From: Prevotella sp.
Lineage (GTDB): Bacteria > Bacteroidota > Bacteroidia > Bacteroidales > Bacteroidaceae
Length of the DNA: 52,250 bases
Direction of reading: 5' to 3'
Assembly: GCA_017645905.1 (NCBI GenBank)
Contig: JAGCNO010000010.1
Location: forward strand, 1 to 52,250
Each line of letters starts with the position of its first letter. Position 1 is the stretch's first letter. The translations under genes were made by a program, and so were the position numbers. The notes beneath the pieces were generated by a model. That model was not told where the DNA came from and did not search any database. It was given only the letters and a program-made list of their open reading frames with translations. Below are positions 47,378 through 52,250 of the stretch, piece by piece.

Positions 47378-49597
47378 ATGGCAGAGATAAAACAGACATT
47401 ACGGGCCTCACGGATGCTGAACAAGGCTTTCGAGTGCTGCAAGGAATACAGACACGAGTTCATCATGCCTGAGCACCTGCTGCTGGCGCTGATAGAAGAC
47501 TTCAACTTCAATGCTGCGCTGACCATCTTCTACAGCCCTTACCAGCTACAAGACCGCATCATGGAGTTTCTTGAGGGCTTGGAGTCGCTGCCCGAGGGAA
47601 CGGAATATGTGCCCGAGGCATCGGAACAGATGTCGAAGGTGATAGAATTTGCCGTACAGCAGGTGGCATCGAGCAGCGCGAAGGAGCTTGACATACCCCA
47701 TCTGACAAGAGGAATACTTGCTCTCGAAGAATCATGGGCAGCATATCTGCTCAAAGACAGCCTCTATGGCAAGGAGGCAAACTTCTTTAGCCAACTAATC
47801 AGTTTCTGTGAAATGGAAGACCAAGTGAAGGGAGATACGGACGGAAGCAAGGCCGACGAGGCATGGCGGCGGCTGGTGACCTGCATGAACGACCTTTACG
47901 AAAAGCAGAACCCGCTCATCGGACGGGAACAGGAACTGAAGAGAACCATACAAGTGCTTTGCCGACGCGACAAGAACAATCCGCTGCACATTGGAGAACC
48001 TGGCGTAGGCAAGACAGCCCTTATCTGGGGACTGGCACGAATGATTGAGGAAGACAAGGTGCCGGAGCGGCTGAAGGGCAGCAGGATTTACCAGCTCGAC
48101 ATGGGTACGTTGCTTGCCGGTACGCAATATCGCGGCGACTTCGAAAACCGCATCAAGCAGATTATGGACGGCATACGGGCCGAAAGCGAAAACAATATCG
48201 TCTATATCGACGAGATTCATACTCTTGTCGGAGCCGGGGCCACTGGCGAGGGGGCGATGGATGCTTCGAATATGCTGAAGCCCTATTTAGAGTCGGGTGC
48301 CATCCGCTTCATCGGCTCCACGACCTACGAGGAATACAACCGTCACTTCGCACGCTCGAAGGGAATGATTCGCCGATTCCAGCAGATAGACATTGCTGAG
48401 CCAACCGTCGACGAAGCAAAGAACATCCTGCGGCAGCTACAGCCCAGGTATGAGGAGTTCCACCATGTGAAGTACGCTGACGAGGCCATCACCTTTGCTG
48501 TAGAGGCAAGTGCCAAGCACGTCAACGACCGTTTCCTGCCTGACAAGGCCATCGACCTGATAGACGAGGCCGGCGCCGCTTCTGAAATCTCTCAACACTC
48601 AACGCTAAACGCTCAACAAATCACCAAGGCCGACATTGCCGAAGTGCTGGCAAAGACCTGCAAGGTAGACGCACTGGCAGTGGCCGAGGAGCACGACTAT
48701 CAGCAACTGGAGACGCTGTCGGAGCGGATGCTGGCACAAATATACGGACAGGATGAGGCCATCCGACAGGTGGTGGAGGCGGTACAGATGTCGCGTGCCG
48801 GACTGCTCGACGACAACAAACCGCTGGCCTCGCTGCTCTTCGTCGGGCCTACGGGCGTGGGCAAGACAGAGGTGGCAAGGGTGCTGGCCAAGGAACTCGG
48901 CATCAGCCTGGTACGCTTCGACATGAGTGAATACACCGAGAAGCACGCCGTGGCCAAGCTCATTGGCTCGCCTGCCGGATATGTGGGCTACGAGGACGGC
49001 GGACAACTGACCGACGCCATTCGCAAGACACCCAACTGTGTGCTGCTGCTCGACGAGATAGAGAAGGCCCATCAGGACATCTACAACATCCTCCTGCAGG
49101 TCATGGACTACGCCTGCCTGACTGACAACAAGGGCCACAAGGCCGACTTCCGCAACGTGGTGCTCATCATGACCTCCAATGCAGGAGCACAGTTTGCCTC
49201 GCAGGGCAGCATTGGTTTCGGCAGCAGCGTCAGCAGGGGCGATGCCATGATGCGGCAGGTGAAGAAAACCTTTAAGCCCGAGTTCCTCAACCGCCTCTCG
49301 GGAGCCGTCGTGTTCCGAGACATGGACAAGGAGATGGCAACGCTCATCCTGAAGAAGAAACTGCGCGAGCTGGACACGAAGCTCGAAACCAAGCAGGTGA
49401 AGTTGACGCTCACGGCCGAAGCCTTCGACCATCTGCTGAAGGAAGGATTTACGCCTGAGTACGGTGCCCGCGAGATGGACCGCGTCATTGCCCAGCAACT
49501 CAAGCCCCTTCTCATGCGTGAGATGCTTTTCGGCGAATTAAAGAATGGAGGCACCGTCACCATTTCTGTTGACGACGGAAAACTGACAAAAGTGTAA
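47378..49597 (+). CDS. clpA: ClpA unfoldase (two AAA+ domains)
   Basis: 739 residues. Clp N-domain (HEFIMPEHLLLALIEDF), first AAA+ with Walker A PLHIGEPGVGKTALIWG (~210), Walker B NIVYIDEIHTLVGAG, then the second AAA+ with FVGPTGVGKTEVARVL (~490) and VLLLDEIEKAH. It unfolds ClpS-bound substrates for ClpP. A 7-nt repeat at 48591-48618 adds the residues SQHSTLNAQQ between the two AAA+ modules. clpP is not in the window. Confidence 0.95.
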   Translation: MAEIKQTLRASRMLNKAFECCKEYRHEFIMPEHLLLALIEDFNFNAALTIFYSPYQLQDRIMEFLEGLESLPEGTEYVPEASEQMSKVIEFAVQQVASSSAKELDIPHLTRGILALEESWAAYLLKDSLYGKEANFFSQLISFCEMEDQVKGDTDGSKADEAWRRLVTCMNDLYEKQNPLIGREQELKRTIQVLCRRDKNNPLHIGEPGVGKTALIWGLARMIEEDKVPERLKGSRIYQLDMGTLLAGTQYRGDFENRIKQIMDGIRAESENNIVYIDEIHTLVGAGATGEGAMDASNMLKPYLESGAIRFIGSTTYEEYNRHFARSKGMIRRFQQIDIAEPTVDEAKNILRQLQPRYEEFHHVKYADEAITFAVEASAKHVNDRFLPDKAIDLIDEAGAASEISQHSTLNAQQITKADIAEVLAKTCKVDALAVAEEHDYQQLETLSERMLAQIYGQDEAIRQVVEAVQMSRAGLLDDNKPLASLLFVGPTGVGKTEVARVLAKELGISLVRFDMSEYTEKHAVAKLIGSPAGYVGYEDGGQLTDAIRKTPNCVLLLDEIEKAHQDIYNILLQVMDYACLTDNKGHKADFRNVVLIMTSNAGAQFASQGSIGFGSSVSRGDAMMRQVKKTFKPEFLNRLSGAVVFRDMDKEMATLILKKKLRELDTKLETKQVKLTLTAEAFDHLLKEGFTPEYGAREMDRVIAQQLKPLLMREMLFGELKNGGTVTISVDDGKLTKV
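48591..48618 (+). repeat. Four 7-nt units inside clpA
   Basis: CTCAACA, CTCAACG, CTAAACG, CTCAACA. Read in frame they add a polar stretch; the 28-nt total is one base over a multiple of three. Confidence 0.8.
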
Positions 49598-49625
49598 ATC
49601 GAAAATCAGTAAATCGTAAATCCCA
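49597..49625 (+). repeat. 7-nt repeat leader before aat
   Basis: AAATCGA, AAATCAG, TAAATCGT, AAATCCC, then A and ATG 49626; it begins at the last base of the clpA stop. Confidence 0.8.
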
Positions 49626-50351
49626 ATGGTTTGGCAACTGGACGAAGAGCTGTGGTTCCCCAATCCGTATATGGGCGAGCCCGACGGGCTGGTGGCCATC
49701 GGCGGCGACCTGTCCGCAGACCGCCTGTTGCTGGCCTATAGCAACGGATTCTTCCCCTGGTATGCCTTCAACATGGAGCGCGAGCCACACTGGTATTGTC
49801 CGCTCGACCGCTACGTCATCTTCCCCAGCGAAATTCACGTCAGCCACTCCATGCGCCAGCTGTTGCGGCAGCATAAATACGAGGTGACCGTCAATCAGGA
49901 CTTCGACGCTGTCATACGTGGCTGCTCCACCGCACAGGGGCGCAATGAACAAAGTGGAGCATGGCTTGGCCCGGACATTATCAAGGCCTACACCGCGCTC
50001 CACCGCATGGGCTATGCCGCCAGCGTCGAAGTTTGGGAACTTGATTCCGGACGCCTCGTAGGTGGTCTCTATGGCGTCACCCTCTGCAACGCCTTCTTCG
50101 GCGAGAGCATGTTCTCGCTCGTGCCCAACGCTTCGAAGCTGGCACTTATATGTCTGGCAAAAGGATTGGAGGCCGTCGGGGCACACTTCATCGACTGCCA
50201 GTTTGAGACGCCGCTCTTCGCCTCAATGGGCGGACGGCACATCTCCTACGAAGAATATATGGAAATGCTTACTCACCCCTCACCCCTCACTGTCCGAAAT
50301 AATCGGCCAGTTCTTCCCGGGCTGAGGCGTTCTCGTTCGGCAGGTCTCTGA
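49626..50351 (+). CDS. aat: Leucyl/phenylalanyl-tRNA-protein transferase
   Basis: 241 residues. WFPNPYMGEPDGLVAIGGDLSADRLLLAYSNGFFPWY, WYCPLDRYVIFPSE, NEQSGAWLGPDIIKAYTALHRMGYAASVEVWE, LVGGLYGVTLCNAFFGESMFS and HFIDCQFETPLFASMGGR are diagnostic of Aat. It adds Leu or Phe to protein N-termini, making them ClpS-ClpA substrates, hence the operon. The last ~25 residues are read from a 7-nt repeat and sequence antisense to the next gene, so the natural end is probably near EEYMEML. Confidence 0.94.
   Translation: MVWQLDEELWFPNPYMGEPDGLVAIGGDLSADRLLLAYSNGFFPWYAFNMEREPHWYCPLDRYVIFPSEIHVSHSMRQLLRQHKYEVTVNQDFDAVIRGCSTAQGRNEQSGAWLGPDIIKAYTALHRMGYAASVEVWELDSGRLVGGLYGVTLCNAFFGESMFSLVPNASKLALICLAKGLEAVGAHFIDCQFETPLFASMGGRHISYEEYMEMLTHPSPLTVRNNRPVLPGLRRSRSAGL
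50272..50292. repeat. Three 7-nt units at the aat / ABC junction
   Basis: CTCACCC, CTCACCC, CTCACTG. The stop codon of the convergent ABC gene (50287-50289) lies inside the last unit. Confidence 0.8.
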
Positions 50352-50985
50352 TGATACGGCCTTTCTCCAACAGCGCTATACGTGTAGAAATGTCCACAGT
50401 ATGCTGCAGGTTGTGGCTGCTCAGCAAGACCGTGGCTCCCGTCTCTGCGGCATAGTCGGTGAGCGTATGCTTGAGCGTCACCTGGCTTGTGGGGTCGAGG
50501 AAGTTGAACGGTTCGTCGAGCACCAACAGCCGCGGACGTTGGAGCAGCGCGGCCATGATGCCCACCTTCTGCTTGTTTCCAGCCGAGAGGTTGCGGATGA
50601 GCTTCTTCTGCCCCAGCACCTCGCCGCCGGTGAAATGCTCTAATGGCTGCAGACGCTCATCGACAACGGCCTGCGGCAGTCCGCTGATCTTTCCGATAAA
50701 CGCGAAATACTCCTCGGGCGTAAGGAAATCGATGAGAAATCCCTCGTCGATGAAAGCCGCCGTGGACTGCTTCCACGCCTCGCTCGCCGACGGGTCGATG
50801 CCGTCGATGCTCACGTGCCCCTCGTCGGGCTTCAGCAGGTCGAGCATCAGGCGGAAGAGCGTCGTCTTGCCCGCTCCGTTATTGCCTACTAAGCCCAGCA
50901 CCTCGCCATCGTTTACTTTGAACGACTCAATGTCGCAGGCCACTGTCTCGCCAAACGACTTCTTCAGGTTGGTAATCTCTATCAT
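50287..50985 (-). CDS. ABC transporter ATP-binding protein
   Basis: 232 residues from ATG 50985 (MIEITNLKKSFGETV). Walker A GLVGNNGAGKTTLFR (~32-46), signature NLSAGNKQKVGIMAAL (usual LSGGQ is LSAGN), Walker B LLVLDEPFNFLDP and H-loop SSHNLQH. The short form without a permease nearby suggests an export-type (DrrA/CcmA-like) ATPase whose partner lies elsewhere or is missing. It overlaps aat tail to tail by 65 bp. The promoter is 33 bp before the start. Confidence 0.9.
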   Translation of the reverse strand: MIEITNLKKSFGETVACDIESFKVNDGEVLGLVGNNGAGKTTLFRLMLDLLKPDEGHVSIDGIDPSASEAWKQSTAAFIDEGFLIDFLTPEEYFAFIGKISGLPQAVVDERLQPLEHFTGGEVLGQKKLIRNLSAGNKQKVGIMAALLQRPRLLVLDEPFNFLDPTSQVTLKHTLTDYAAETGATVLLSSHNLQHTVDISTRIALLEKGRIIRDLPNENASAREELADYFGQ

Positions 50986-51017
50986 GCTCCTGTGTGTTCT
51001 GTTAATGAATGAGGCTG

Positions 51018-51048
51018 CAAAAATACACATTTTCTGCCGAACCGCCAA
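51018..51048 (-). promoter_or_regulatory. Promoter of the ABC ATPase gene
   Basis: Minus strand TTG (51046-51048), 20 bp, TATTTTTG (51018-51025). Confidence 0.65.
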
Positions 51049-51120
51049 AGAAAACCGTGAAAAAGTACTACCGCCCCTCTTTAGCACGACCCCTTCCCAG
51101 AACGGCCATCAGACTTTAAG

Positions 51121-51256
51121 CCGTTCTTGCTCCATTTCATTACGCAAGCGTCTCCTTCGTCGCCGAGCGCTTTCAAATCGAATAAGCCGTTCTTTCTATG
51201 AGAAAAAGCCGTTCTTTCTCAGAGAAAAAGCCGTTCTTTCTCAGAGAAAAAACGGC
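51121..51256. repeat. 22-bp phased tandem array A5 with long block
   Basis: CCGTTC starts at 51121, 51187, 51209 and 51231: steps of 66 (3 x 22), 22 and 22. Dyad TGAGAAA, core AAGCCGTTC, TTTCTCA at 51199-51221. The 66-bp step holds the TTGCTCC..GCGCTTTC block that also precedes array A1. Most of the 625-bp gap 50986-51610 is this array, the hairpin below and the LRR promoter; no gene seen. Confidence 0.88.
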
Positions 51257-51292
51257 TATTTTGAGACACTAAAAATATTGTAAAGTTTTTTC

Positions 51293-51396
51293 AACTTTCT
51301 CAAGTTCCCATGTCCCCTATGAATAGGCATCTCCCCAGTAGGGGCAGACCCCTGTGTCTGTCCCTACTGGGGAGAGGTTTGGAACTTGCGAAAGTT
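51293..51396. repeat. Nested hairpin repeat
   Basis: Outer arms AACTTTC(T)CAAGTTCC (51293-51308) and its near complement (51381-51396); inner arms CTCCCCAGTAGGGGCAGAC (51331-51349) and GTCTGTCCCTACTGGGGAG (51356-51374), with one mismatch and a 6-nt loop. The GTAGGGGCAGAC..GTCTGTCCCTAC type is a widely dispersed bacterial repeat. Confidence 0.75.
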
Positions 51397-51448
51397 TACT
51401 ACATCATATTGAACATCCTATTTCGCAAGCAGAAAAATGCAAAAAAGC

Positions 51449-51479
51449 TTGACCGTTTGGAAAAATAATGCTACCTTTG
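51449..51479 (+). promoter_or_regulatory. Promoter of the LRR gene at the right edge
   Basis: TTG (51449-51451), 20 bp, TACCTTTG (51472-51479). A tight GC-rich hairpin (51548-51569, CCCC.GCCC / GGGC.GGGG) lies in the 131-bp leader. Confidence 0.75.
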
Positions 51480-51610
51480 CCTCCGATTTCAAGATGGAGG
51501 GCGTTGCTCCCCCACCCACCCTTCTGCCCCATACAGGGATAAAAGCACCCCAGCCCTAAAGGGCAGGGGAAACAAGAAAAAATATATTTAATCACACAAT
51601 TTTTTATAAG

Positions 51611-52250
51611 ATGAAAAAACTATTATCATTATTCCTTCTGATGCTGCTGCCAATGATGGCAGAAGCGTATGATGCCAAGATTGACGGCATCTATTACATT
51701 TTTAACAAGAACACGAAGACGGCGACGGTGACGTATTATTCTTCTAATTACTATGACAACCAAAACGCCTATACCGGCACTGTCAACATCCCTGCCACGG
51801 TGGAATACAGCGGGGTGACTTACGATGTGACGAGCATAGGAGAAAATGCTTTCGAGGGTTGCAGCGGGCTAACCGCCGTCACGATCCCAAACAGCGTGAC
51901 GAGCATAGGAAGCTATGCTTTCGAAGGTTGCCGCGGCCTGACCTCCGTCACGATTCCAAACAGCGTGACGAGCATAGGAAACTCTGCTTTCTCTAATTGC
52001 AGCGGCCTGACCTCCGTCACGATTCCAAACAGCGTGACGAGCATAGGAATCTATGCTTTCTCTGGTTGCAGCGGCCTGACCTCAGTCACGATTCCCAATA
52101 GCGTGACGAGCATAGGAAGCTATGCTTTCTATGGTTGCAGCGGCCTGACCTCAGTCACTATCCCTAACAGCGTGACATCCATCGGCTTGAGTGCTTTCGA
52201 AGGTTGCAGCGGCCTGACCTCAGTCACTATCCCTAACAGCGTGACATCCA
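51611..52250 (+). CDS. BspA-like leucine-rich repeat protein, 5' part
   Basis: 213 codons up to the window edge; the gene continues. Signal peptide ([16 protein letters not shown]), then [20 protein letters not shown] (the same opening as the LRR protein at 38299) and at least seven LRR_5 units of 23 residues ([18 protein letters not shown]..). The 69-bp DNA units are almost identical (for example ACCTCCGTCACGATTCCAAA recurs), so recombination between them is likely. A surface adhesin by family; ATG 51611. Confidence 0.9.
   Translation, partial: MKKLLSLFLLMLLPMMAEAYDAKIDGIYYIFNKNTKTATVTYYSSNYYDNQNAYTGTVNIPATVEYSGVTYDVTSIGENAFEGCSGLTAVTIPNSVTSIGSYAFEGCRGLTSVTIPNSVTSIGNSAFSNCSGLTSVTIPNSVTSIGIYAFSGCSGLTSVTIPNSVTSIGSYAFYGCSGLTSVTIPNSVTSIGLSAFEGCSGLTSVTIPNSVTS
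51850..52250 (+). repeat. 69-bp coding tandem repeats (LRR units)
   Basis: Units of 69 bp, each encoding 23 residues, run from ~51850 to the window edge with few changes between neighbours. Confidence 0.85.

Overview
The window looks like a chromosomal segment of a Prevotella-like member of Bacteroidales. The evidence is the promoter signature seen again and again (TTG, about 20 bp, then TAnnTTTG), the near absence of Shine-Dalgarno sequences, a type IX secretion (T9SS) plug protein, many secreted proteins with Bacteroidetes-style C-terminal tails, dockerin-like DVNGDG repeats on surface proteins, BspA-like leucine-rich repeats, and a rich set of plant-polysaccharide hydrolases. The core is GC-rich; a few islands (about 6.6-8.1 kb, 23.4-24.1 kb, 42.65-43.15 kb) are visibly more AT-rich and look acquired. 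I saw no rRNA, tRNA, CRISPR array or SusC/SusD pair.

Layout. 0-4 kb (mostly minus): thioredoxin-fold TlpA-like proteins behind a PadR regulator and a PspC membrane protein. 4.1-5.7 kb: a two-domain esterase. 6-8 kb: an HU-like protein, a broken KilA-N gene, an orphan HExxH peptidase and a REP/MITE-like block. 8.2-12 kb: a large triple-repeat surface protein with dockerin-like modules. 12.2-17.3 kb: hydrolase, small membrane protein, AlkD-type DNA repair protein, M6 protease, superoxide dismutase. 17.7-20.9 kb: ECF sigma / anti-sigma / small secreted protein / outer-membrane barrel operon, divergent from a GIN-domain lipoprotein. 21-25.9 kb: esterase-GH43-CBM6, a MntA-HepT pair and a GH27 alpha-galactosidase. 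26.3-37.8 kb: GH9, nitroreductase, a triple GH43, three sugar-oxidoreductase/isomerase-type genes and a convergent GH30. 38.3-43.4 kb: BspA-like LRR protein, a complete ISL3/ISAon1-like insertion sequence with 8-bp target duplication, and a mosaic dockerin protein. 43.4-50.4 kb: HTH protein, NfeD, stomatin, T9SS plug protein, and clpS-clpA-aat, which together form the N-degron pathway. 50.3-52.25 kb: an ABC ATPase and the start of another LRR protein.

Working together: the carbohydrate genes would deacetylate and debranch (esterases, GH27, GH43) and cleave backbones (GH9, GH30) of hemicellulose-type polymers outside or in the periplasm, and the SDR / Gfo-Idh / TIM-barrel trio may process a released sugar. 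ClpS recognises N-degrons, ClpA unfolds them and Aat makes them.

The most unusual content is non-coding. First, nearly every long intergenic gap upstream of a promoter carries a short tandem array with an exact 21-bp or 22-bp period (three sequence families), whose units hold dyads; in one family the dyad arms change in a compensating way. Second, 7-nt tandem repeats, usually four or five units, sit at gene junctions, end exactly at start codons, and intrude into coding sequence (T9SS plug signal peptide, ClpA, a TIM-barrel/DUF3826 linker, protease and Aat C-termini). Third, the insertion sequence separates a promoter from a long, structured leader that looks like an attenuator.
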